DNA of 64,000 bases, taken from contig JASANG010001053.1 of NCBI GenBank assembly GCA_030248215.1, positions 124,001 to 188,000 of the forward strand, given 5' to 3'. Each line of letters begins with the position of its first letter. Position 1 is the first letter of the stretch. The notes below the pieces were generated by a model. The model worked only from the letters and a program-made list of their open reading frames with translations. It did no database searches and was not told the origin of the DNA. The position numbers and the translations under genes are program-made. Below, piece after piece: positions 42,601 through 54,600 of this stretch. The DNA is from Enoplolaimus lenunculus (taxonomy: Eukaryota > Nematoda > Enoplea > Enoplida > Thoracostomopsidae).

Positions 42601-45600
42601 GAAACGGTTCCGAAACAAAGAATTTGTTGAGATATAGCTTCACAGACTGAGGCAACACATGATGCAGCGTTTCACGGACATGAAATTTGTCCGAACTGTG
42701 GTTATAATTGTGTGATTCCTCGCGACGTGTTTAATGATTTAGCTGAAGAATTAGTTCAAACTCGTTGTCAAAATTGTGGCTTGATTTTTTTAAAAATTTC
42801 AAAACGAGTGTTGTGACGACATTTAATCTTATATTTGAGCTTTGTACAATTACCTCTGTAATCGCTAGTTAAATTTTTCAAAAAGTGAAATGAAAAGCAT
42901 GTCTTGGTTTCACGATTTTTTACTTTCAACTAACTCATAAATAGTTGCGAACTTTCATAGCAAGTCAGGGCATGTGGGGCAGTGGGTGGGTCTTAGGTGA
43001 AACCAGCAGGTTTTTCGTTTCACTAATTTCGGTTACGATCTGATAACATTTGAACGCAACCTACTGGTTTTTGTTTAAAACAATTTAAATGTGTCATATT
43101 AGTATCAATAAATTTGCAACAACTTAAAGCTTTTGTGTTAACTTACTGCAAGAATTACAGAAGTATGTCTTGTACAGACTAGAGAGCTGATAAATAATCG
43201 GAAATCAAACACTCTAAACCAAACACCAAAAATTTCAAACAAAACTGAATTTGATGGTGTCTGAAATTTTCGACTTTTATACTACAGATAGGCGAGAAAA
43301 TTAAATAACAATTCGACGATTTTACCAAAGATAGTGTGTAGGACGATCCTAGCGTAGGCAAATTTGCATTGCTGTGCCTGGTGTAAGTAGCTGTTTCGAG
43401 ATACAAAATCCTAGATTTCTCGTTTTAAACTGTGTATCTAGTGAAAATTTTAGCTTTTATTTATTTTTGTGAAACAGCTCAAATTATTCGGGAAATTTTA
43501 ATACTACTAACTGATAAAGCAGGTAGCTGCTAATATCACCTCTTTGATGCAGTGACGTAACTAACGGAAGAAACGTAATAGTTCCTCGAATTTTCATCAC
43601 GCAAATGTTTTATTTTTGTGTAATTTTGTACACGTGGTTTTGTCACGTTGCGTAAAGTTGTGATGACACCAGTGCTAGGTACTGTCTGGTAACCGATAGC
43701 AAACCTAATTTAATAGGTACTGCAGCATTTCTCGTAATTATTCGATGTTTACGTAAATAATTTTTTATTTCTACTACCATTGTGTAACTCGGACAACGAG
43801 CTTATGGGAAAATTTTTAAGTTACAGCATGCAGCTTGAATTGAGATCGTTTTAAAAGTTTATTTTCTATAAGCTACTTCTCGAGTTTTTGAATTTCAATA
43901 GCTGGGACTCAGACTTGAGTCTGGTCTATACATCTTTTTTCTTTGCTTACAGTTTAAATTTATAATAAGTAATACTATAATCACTGCATTACAATGGCTA
44001 CAATCTTATTGAACACTGTTAATATTGGTTATGACACCTTCGTAACAACTGAAATGACTGTGCGAATTATCGAAACAACAATTAACCACCACTTTACGTT
44101 TTTCATGGAGTTAATGTCAATGAGTTAACACAACGACAGAAAAAGTTTCAAGTTAGTGTGTCGCTATAAAAACTAAATTTATGCAGTTTTTCGCTAAAAT
44201 AAAAAGTATATAGGACTGTGCAGCGGTGGGCCATGTCAAAATTGTTTTAGCTTCAAATCTTGTCTTCACTCAGCAGTAATATTGAAATTTTGTAGGACTG
44301 CCTTCGGCGGTAGTGTATAATTAAATTCTTAAAAACATATCAATTTTTCATTATAGTTCATCAATGCTAATGAACGGTACGGAAAACTTTGAGAGCAACG
44401 GGTTTGAAAATGTTGATGAGGCGTTGCTGTGGACTTTCAATCATATTTCTAATGGTAATACAATTTACACGAAGGGAGAGATTCAAGCACAGTACATCAA
44501 ACATGCAGTAGTACTGGCCAACAAAAGCTATAATGTCTAAGAAATTGGCACAACAGGGTTTCCGTCGCTCAAATTCATGGAACAACTTATTCACGCTGAA
44601 CCATGTCAATATCATGCATATATGAATCAAACACAAAAGGAATTCTGCACAAAATACCGATGTGAATTGGTAGGAAACTACACTAAGGTTCACAACTGAA
44701 TTATTGAACATGGAATGTGATTAGACGTGAACAAATCATGACTAACTCAAAACTACCTCGTTAAATATTTCATTAAATAACTACCTCAAACACTGCAATC
44801 ATATATTTCATACGATAAAACAAATTTGAAGCCTATATTTTCAACTGCTTGTACCGCTTTTGAATAGTTAGCAAAATTCCATTGGAATTTGTTAAATTTC
44901 AATGCCTGTTGCTGTTACTGCATGCTGTGAAAAGTAGCTCCTATCGGAACCTTGATAGTTAGTGATAGGTTTACAAACTAACGAACTCCCACAGCTAAGG
45001 CTATTAAATAACACAGAAGCAGGAAAATTTAGCTGCATTTCGAAACTCATCATATTACTGCTAAACGTTCTAGAACACAGGTATATTTCAGATAAATATG
45101 TGTTTGCTGTGGTTTTTATTTTTATGGGTATTATTATATAAATTCAGTGTAGACAATAAAAGCATCATTGAACGCTAAAAATGACTACCTACGTATTTCT
45201 CGAATCTGAAATTCAGAGTCATGTAATTGAATGTTATCTATCGACCTTTTTGGACTTTGGATTGAAACCTTATAAAGTTGGTCTAAGTAAAATTATTATC
45301 CCTCGTCCTATTTATAATATAACAAAATCTGATTTTTCTTTCACTTATTGTTCTCCAGAAAACAAAATATCTCATACAGTGGCTCTTGATCCACTGGTTT
45401 GTTATGATAACCAGTGCTTCATTAGTCATATTCAATCCAAAATTCCATCAGTTGATACAAAAAATATAAATTTCAGTTATAATAATTTGACTAAAAAAAT
45501 TACCGTAAACTGTACAGGTGGAAGGAAAATTGAATATATATCATTGAAATTGCGGAGAGTACTTGGTTTGACAAAATCTATTATTGATGGACTAATTGAA

Positions 45601-48600
45601 GGTGAAAAAACTGTTGATTTATGGTACTATAACAAATTTTTCTTTTTGCTAGCAACTCTAAAAATTACTAATTTTAGTTCCTAATATAGGACTTTCTGAA
45701 CCTATACTTTTTATGAGCCTTGAATTATCAAATTTTTAGACTGCAAACTGCTTTACTCGAATAAACTGCGTCTTGAACTTTTGGACTCCTCCGGTAAACC
45801 TGTACTGCATGGTAATGGGAGCATTTCGCTAGAATTAAAGTTTGAGAGTAAAACAACATAAGTCACTGTTGATATTTTGATTTCTGAAGGATATAAGAAA
45901 AAACCTCAAGGTAATGCGAAAATTCAGGTGCAATGTGGGATGGGGGTGGGCACCTCTCTGCAAGATACGCAGATGTTAATTGAGAAGAATTGCGATGTGT
46001 TGAGCATTTACCGATAAATTAAAAAAGTGATTTGGTCCATCATTAGCCTAACGATCTATATTAGGAGTAAAGTTACACAGCTATTGCATGGCCAATTGCA
46101 ATTTGTAGAATAACACTGAAAGGTGTATTCTGCATACTTTTTAATTGACCATACATCAGTTGCGCAACATAACTTCTAAGATATTTAATTAGGTTATCGG
46201 AGGACCATGTCTCTTTATGAAAAAATGTTGAAAAAATAAAGGTGCAATGTGGGATGTGGGTGGGCACCTCTCTGCAAGATATGCAGGTATAAACATAAAG
46301 TTAATTAAGAAAAATTGCGATGCGTTGAGCATTTACCGATAAATTAAAAATGTGATATGGTCCATCATTAGCCTACGATTTATATTACGAGTAAAGTTAT
46401 ACAGCTGTTGCATGGCCAATTACAATTTGTAGAATAACACTGAAAGGTGTATTCTGCATACTTTTTAATTGACCATACATCAGTTGCGCAACATAACTTC
46501 TAAGATATTTAATTAGGTTATCGGTGGACCATGTCTCTTTGTGGGATGGGGGTGGGCACGTCTCAGCCTAACGAGTTATACTAGGAGTAAAGTTACACAG
46601 CTGTTGCATGGCCAATTACAATTTGTAGAATAACACTGAAAGGTGTATTCTGCATACTTTTTAATTGACCATACATCAGTTGCGCAACATAACTTCTAAG
46701 ATATTTAATTAGGTTATCGGTGGACCATGTCTCTTTATGGAAAAATGTTGAAAAAATAAAGGTGCAATGTGGGATGGGGGTGGGCACCTCTCTGCAAGAT
46801 ATGCAGGTATAAACATAAAGTTAATTAAGAAAAATTGCGATGCGTTGAGCATTTACCGATAAATTAAAAATGTGATATGGTCCATCATTAGCCTACGATT
46901 TATATTACGAGTAAACTTACACAGCTGTTGCATGGCCAATTACAATTTGTAGAATAACACTGAAAGGTGTATTCTGCATACTTTTTAATTGACCATACAT
47001 CAGTTGCGCAACATAACTTCTAAGATATTTAATTAGGTTATCGGTGGACCATGTCTCTTTGTGGGATGGGGGTGGGCACGTCTCAGCCTAACGAGTTATA
47101 CTAGGAGTAAAGTTACACAGCTGTTGCATGGCCAATTACAATTTGTAGAATAACACTGAAAGGTGTATTCTGCATACTTTTTAATTAACCATACATCAGT
47201 TGCGCAACATAACTTCTAAGATATTTAATTAGGTTATCGGTGGACCATGTCTCTTTATGGAAAAATGTTGAAAAAATAAAGGTGCATGTGGGATGGGGGT
47301 GGGCACCTCTCTGCAAGATATGCAGATGTAAACATAAAGTTAATTAGGAAAAATTGCGATGTGTTGCGCATTGCCGATAAATTAAAAAAGTGATATGGTC
47401 CATCATTAACCTAACGATCTATATTAGGAGTAAAGTTACAGAGCTGTTGCATGGCCAATTACAATTTGTAGAATAACACTGAAAGGTGTATTCGGCATAC
47501 TTTTAATTGACCATACATCAGTTGCACAACATAACTTCTAAGATAGTTAGTTAGGTTATCGGTGGACCATATCTCTTTATAAAAAAGGTTGAAAAATAAA
47601 GGTGCATGTAGAATGGTGTGGGCACCTATCTGCAAACAATGCAGAGAAGTTGTAAACTGTATGTTAACAAAACTGTTCAGGTGCATGTGGGATGGGGGAA
47701 GGCACCAATATGCTAAGCATTATAATTTGAGAAAAGTAAGCTAAGGATAGGATTGTTGAGCAAGGCGTAGGTGAGGTTAACAAAGTATAGGACAGCTTAG
47801 TTTGGTACACATGCTTCCCCATCCCACAATTACCAAAAAAACGCTGGCGAATGGTAACAGTGCATCAGCAACATTTTACCAAAAGAAATGACGAATGGGA
47901 TTCAAACGTTTGACGAATGGGATTGTGTAGTGTGGGTGTAAGAACCCTAATCGAGGTCCGGAGCAGCTATTTTTGTTGTAAGTTTGAATAATTAAAAGGT
48001 TGGTTTCCAACAACAATCTAAAAGTTACTCATAATAACATTCTCTGTCATGAATATAACATACTCTTTCATGAATATAACTGCAATGGCTAGTTTGCGTA
48101 CAATAATGTAAAATATCACATCCCCCTTCAATCTCATAATCGAATAGCTACGTATAATTACATTTTGTTGAAAGTCAGAAAAACAGCTTATTACAATTTC
48201 AGCTACTGTCAAATGGGATCCAAAACAAATAAGATTGCGTAGTGTGTGTAAGAACCCTAATCGAGGTCCGCAGATATGATGTTTTCTGTAAGAATGGTGT
48301 GGGTGTTTTTAGTACTAAAAGTACAACTGTAAATCATCAAACTACTACTGCGCCGTAAAATCTTGACAACTGATGCATACGCTTTGCCTTGTTCTATAGA
48401 AACGGACATCAGAAAAAATTATAAGTAGGCCTGCAATTCGAAAGTATTTGAACTTGGCGCCTTTGCTTCACACTAACGAATAACAAAAATCTCTGCTTAC
48501 GGAATTTAAATTTTACATTGCAAATGGCTAAGCTATATTTCACTATTTTTAAACCGCCTGAAATATTGTTGCAATAAGCATCGGAGCAAGCTATACCAAT

Positions 48601-51600
48601 TTCAAAAGCTCAGCCCTCTACATACAACACAACACAACACTGTTTCTTCAATAGTTAGCTGCGGTTTGCGAATTCGTAACTCAGATTATGCAAGCATACT
48701 TTACGTACGCCGTATTGTTTTCCCTAGGTACGTAATGATATGCCTCTAGTCAACATTTACTTCGAAAATGTTTAAAATATCTTATCTAGTTTGTTTCAAC
48801 AGCACAAATGTAAACAAAATACAGGTCACTGTTTCAAGAACAGAAATAGTCGCTTAGTATTAAAAGGATTATTTTCATTTTTGCTCACTTTTCGAACTTG
48901 ATAAGCATCGAACAACTAAGTTCGATATAACATGCAAAAGACCAATTACAATCAGGGCGGTTTTGTAAATGTATTAAATGCCAATGCGCCTGGCAATATC
49001 TTCCTAACAAAAGCTATTTTGCAATACTTACGTGTCGACAACTATTAAAACTTACGTAAACAGATTCATGATTACTGCAACTTGGTTGAGGAAATTTTGA
49101 AATGTTTAAAAATGAGACATACTAATTATAACCGTCTGCTGTCTTTGAGACACAGACACTGAGAATTTTGACTCTGGATGGTTTAAAAAGACTTAGAATT
49201 ACTCGTATGTTGGCTTAGGCCTCGGTTTAGGTTTAAACTTAATTGTACATTTTCAAGAAGAACAAATCATTGTACCCAATACTTTAATCATATAGCTAGT
49301 GGAGGAAAAAGTGCTGAACGAAAACCTAACGTTTTATGTACTTTTCCAAATAACGTTTTTACATCTCTGGTTGAAAGTACGTTACGCATAGGGCTTAGAT
49401 ACATACTGATGAAGCTTACAGCCACTAAAATTAGGCATTACACACATGACAAACCTAACTGTTTAGTTTTGAAGCAAAGACTACTTGTATTTTAAGATGA
49501 GCCTGACCCCAGATGCCTGAATCATATATAGAAACACTACCGTGTTTCTATGATTATCGCTTATGACATAAGTAAATGACAAAATCATGTTTCAGAACCT
49601 GTCTACTATAATAGTCAGCATTATTGTAGTACCGATTTGAAACCTTTGTTAGGATTTGCTCATGTTCGTCTTACCCGTCCCCGTTCAGACGACGATGCTC
49701 GCTCTTTCATTCGCATCTCCAAACTATCAACAAGAATTTGGCGTCGATCGAGTTCACCTTCTAACGGAAATTCCTCGCCATATACCTAAGAGAATCCTTA
49801 CATTTGCTAAAAGTTATAAACAATTTGCATAATACATCTTTAAATCTTAATATAAATATCAAAGCAATTGTTCGATATTGATTTGATTGAAGCTTCTGCA
49901 AAGAAACGAGTTTATTTAGAATATAGCTTCATGTGAACTTCAATATTATATTCATTCAAGATATCTGAATCTGATATGGACGAAAACAAAGCATCCTATT
50001 TACTACACAGATTCCAACATCTCACCTTTTTTAATGCAATGAGAAGTCGATGACATTGTCGTGAGCGACGCTCAAAACATTCCGGTGCACAATAATGCTG
50101 GTGGAAACAATCAAAACGTGAACTATTTGCGAGGTCTGTTGCCACCTGAAAAAACCATTAAACTTGTATTATAATAAGTCTATTTCACCGCACAGCAAAT
50201 TTAAAAGCACACTGCAAACATACGACGTGTGACTAACGTGCTGCCTTAACATTCAAAAATAAGAAGCAGGTGTGGCACAAAACCTACAATTTGGGCAGGC
50301 CATATAATTAAAACCTATATTCTCATTCAAAAATGTACACATTATACTAGAACAGAAGCACCAGTGAATGCAGATCGCTTAAACGTTATGAGTCACTTCA
50401 GATTGTCTAATCAGATGACAACCAGGGATGGGAGTCTCAATGAAAACGTTGAGAGTGAGACGATACAGTATCGAGTGCTTCGAGACTGAGACTTGAAACT
50501 TTTTTTGAGCCTCAGACATAACCATTTCAGAAAAATCCTAAATCACGAATCCTGAAGGTCCTATTCCGCTCAAAAACATTAACAGTACAAGGTGAACCAG
50601 TCGTAGCGGGACTACATGTATTGGGTGAAGCTCGAACGAACATAAGCAGTTAAGCTAATACGCAAATTAGTTATTAGCTAACTGTTCATTTATCGGTTTT
50701 GGAGGTTTGTAAACAATTTCTTCAGATTCCTCGCACCCAGAAACCCTTCAGTAAGCCTAATAATTTGTGAAATAATTTAAAAAGCCATTATTTATGCTGA
50801 TCAATTAAGCAAACATGCAAATTGGCTATTAGCTAACTATTCGATTATCGGTTTTAAAGGTTTGCAGATAATTTATTCAGATTCCTCGCAGCCCCAATAC
50901 TTTTTTGCTGAAATTAGATTGCTTGTAACTGTAATAATTAGTGAAATAATGTAGAACGTCCTAATTTAGGCTTAACTAATTATGCAAATCAGCCTGTAGC
51001 TAATAAACGGCTTAAAATTTTAAAACCCCAATGCGAAGTTAACACCGCAGGATAATTGGCTTTCAAACAAAAAATTTATCAAAATCGGCTTTTCGGAGGG
51101 ACAGGCGGACGGACATCTCAGTTTATGACTACGTCTGCCTCTAATTTGAGACTACCAAAGCGACTAACCTTTAACCAGGTCATATTTTTATAGTAAACAC
51201 TTTCATCTTCTTCGCTAAATGACGACCCATTGGATACGACAGACCGCACTGGAGCCTGCTGTTGCGACTGATACTGACATGACTGTGCTCTTCCATCGGG
51301 AGAATCGGCTTAAAAATAAAACTTAAAGTATTGCATGCTGTTTCTGTCTTAAAATACCTGAGTAGTTGGCCTTTAGGTCAACCATTTTTTAGGTCAATTT
51401 TAGATCGTGCCATGCAGCCGCCCGTCAGCGCACATTGCAGCGCATCACATGTGGCAGGTTGTGGTACCGCGCTTAAGTAGAAAAAATATATTTTAATTAA
51501 ATGGACACCGGGAAGAAATTCTAAGTCAAATATTCACAAAGCCCGTTATTCCAAGCTAAACCGTTGAGCAAAAATTGATCAAAGCATTCTTAACACATAC

Positions 51601-54600
51601 TTTTTACAGTTTCGGTACGCAGGATGCCGTGTGCACTCGGCGGCATAATTCCAGTGACACCGTTCGTAACAACAGGGGTAGCGGGCGTTACAATAGTAGT
51701 TGTAGCCGTCTGTACACCAGATGATACAAGAGCTGCATTGGCAACGCCCTCAGCTTCAATCGCAGTTGTTTTCACTGTTGCCAACTCAACTGCAGCTGCA
51801 ACTGTAGACGAAGCAGTCGTAGCTGACGTCGATATTGCAACTGCAGTTGTTGGTGACAACTCCGTTGAGGACTGCTCAGCGGTCCCAATTGTTTCCTGTG
51901 CGGTTGTTGATGGACTTGTCGTTGCTGTTACCGCTAGAGGCATCACAACTTCAAGTTGATGTGTAGCTTTTTCGCTGGCTGGCATTGCTTCACTAGAATG
52001 TGTCGACTCTTTGGGCGACTGCAAACTCCGACGTCGATCATCTATAAATAGCATAGAATATTCAAAATCAGTGAAATATTCTACAATAAGAAAATGAAAA
52101 GCATTGTATACCGCACAAAATTATGTGGTTTTGTTACTTCGTGATGCATGACCGACAAACATAATTTATTGGAAACAACACACTACAACGCCCGACTCAT
52201 TGACTGAGGAAAACTGCGTGACGTAAAGCGTATCCGGCATCGCAAACAAAATGATTGGCCTACGGCAATGTTTTGGCCTAACAACTCCACATTCTTTTTT
52301 CAGAACTTCGCAAAAATTTGAAATATACACCTATAAACAAAGCGAAATTTAGTTCTAAAACTAGACAAATTTACCAAAACGTTGTTTCATTAGCGCAACC
52401 AAATGCAATAATGTTCTGCACTGACCAGTGGCGTGAAAGTATACTACCAAATGAAAACCTCTTTTACAACACAGATTCATATTATAAATCTAAGCCAACC
52501 TTCCTCAGTCGTTGATTCTTGTTGATGCCGCTTGTTAAGCTTGATAGACTGCCTGCGGAACGACATACCACCGCCAGTTCGTTTTAATAATTTTTGTCGC
52601 CCTTGAGTCATTCTACGAGCTACAACAAAGCTCAAATTAATGAATTTATAACAATAAAGCACGCAACAAATAATAGTTGCACAAGATTGTCTACAGTGAG
52701 CAGACAGAGGTAACTTGAATTGGTGAACAATACACGGTGTGTCGAACTATACCCAAGTACAGCTATAGCTGCCGATAAATGCTTATAAATTTTTATCCCC
52801 TCCATTACTACAGCGGCCCATGTTGATGATGATTACCTACCCACTACGCATAAGCCTAAACCCAAGCTTAAGTGCACATATGCCGAAACATAAATTTAAA
52901 CCCAAACCTACTGTCTCCCATTCGACAGGCTATAATTATCATGGATCACAAAAGCGGTTATTGTGAGAACACGGAAACGCAGAATCATTACAAAAATGGC
53001 AAAGCTTAACAAAACTTACGGAGGTAAATTACTACAACCTTGCAGACAAACAAATAAGACCACAATAACGTACAGCGGCTAAATCACCCAGCAACCCGTT
53101 TTAAATAATATGATACATTCCCATGGACGGTCATGGCCTAAGATAAGATACGAATGTCTTACCAGTTTGCAGCTCCAAGATATAATCGATACGTTTACTT
53201 AACAAATATCACTGTAAAACGTACCTACTGCTCCAATGGCACCTTTAGAGTCTGTAAATAAAAAATCATTACAGCTCTTACTTCAACACGTGAGTATTCG
53301 ACAGAATATTACCGCCGTACGGTTATCCGTTGGAAAACCTTTAATCATTGGGTTTTGGCACAGACGCAAGTATGCATCAAACAAAAATCAATCCCAAAAA
53401 TGTGCGATTTACACATCTTTAAACCAAGATTCCCAATTATAATATCATTAGCAATACTTTTCAATAGGAAATGATCGCGATAGATACACGAAGCTTTCGT
53501 AGAAACAGCAAAGTAAGCTAGATATGTCAAGGATCGATAGATAACGGTGTCCAAAATTCGCAACGACAAATTCTTTGAGCCGGTTTGGAATAGCAAAAAG
53601 CAAAACACAGTAACAGCCATGGTGAACAGGAAAAAGCCAAGGGAAAACTCAACAATTAGCCTCAAATTGCTGGTGGGCAACAATGGCACACCTGGAGCGA
53701 GAACAAACAGCGCAGGATTGTCCGAGCCGGTGAGGACCGAATTCAACAGTTTGTCGTCGCTTTTCCACGATGATGACGCGCCGCCAGAACACAATTCTTG
53801 GACTTCTTTACAAATTTTTCGACAACCGGCTCCCATTACGCTCCCAGAACCCATAATGTTGCCACGACTGCCACTTTTGTGGCAACAACTGTCCTCACCG
53901 GAAGCATTCGATTTTTCGCCGGTACTGACCAGCTCTGATGATGAGTGCGACACTAAAGACGATGTAGTGGACAGTGCTGTAGGCGGTGGTAATAGCAGTG
54001 TTGCTGGGCTGCTACCACGAGCATTTGTCCATCGAAGCCGTTGTCGTTCACGTTTTAGCGACAGCGTTCCGCTGTCCGGGGCATCAAAATAGTACTCACG
54101 ATCGAATACGGGCGCGACAAACATTCCGAACGCAGCCTGGTGAGAAAATCTAGGAGATGGCGACCGGCGCGTATTAGATGCACCGGAAGCAAGAGGTATA
54201 CTAGCATCAGCAATGACAGAGGTCGTGGTCGGTGTTAAAGCAATTGGACGAGTAGCACCTACAACAGATGACGTAACCGGAGTAACAGGACTGACTTCTG
54301 CCACACCTTTAAATTCAGTGCGTCGTGGAGACGTAGACCATGGTATAACGGGGGACGCCTCTGAGTGTCTTTCCACCGTACGATCGTGGTCACTCATGGC
54401 CGCAGTACGGTGTGATTGTGGAAGAAGGAAGTTGAACCGAGGTCGACTTGACGCCATGCCGCCCGGTGACACAGTTCCTAGGCTCGATAGACGAGATAAC
54501 GGCGATTTCAGTAAACTTGACGCAACAGTCAGCGCTGATAGTGTATTGCCTATAGAGAGAAGGGCGTAGATAGTGTACACAGAGGCAAACCCTCCCCTGC

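Larger units (their letters stand above)
37104..49674. other. 12.6-kb UNC80 intron
   Basis: The largest intron in the window. Contents: a TTAA-flanked MITE with tRNA-like core (38977-39151), an 18-bp minisatellite (about 39400-39945), a probable plus-strand nested gene (41133-41997), a zinc-ribbon-like open stretch (42637-42816), another open stretch (44363-44533), a Polinton-type fossil (45181-45865) and a 520-bp tandem array (45927-47705). From 47706 to 49674 I see only AT-rich DNA and a short duplication (GTGTAAGAACCCTAATCGAG near 47937 and 48248). Confidence 0.75.

Noticed and set aside
46073-47686. Repeated 64-75 residue minus-strand frames
   Set aside because: Each lies at the same place in the tandem units; no start context and no protein-like features.
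51624-51959. Plus-strand Ala/Val-rich open frame
   Set aside because: Mirror of the low-complexity Ala/Thr exon 12 on the other strand.
53545-53691. Transmembrane helix at the end of UNC80 exon 10 (FSLGFFLFTMAVTVFCFLLF)
   Set aside because: Lies past all good donors; UNC80 is a cytosolic protein, so this is more likely intron read in frame.
53547-54092. Plus-strand 181-codon open frame
   Set aside because: Lies opposite the GC-rich UNC80 exon 10; no splice context or homology on the plus strand.
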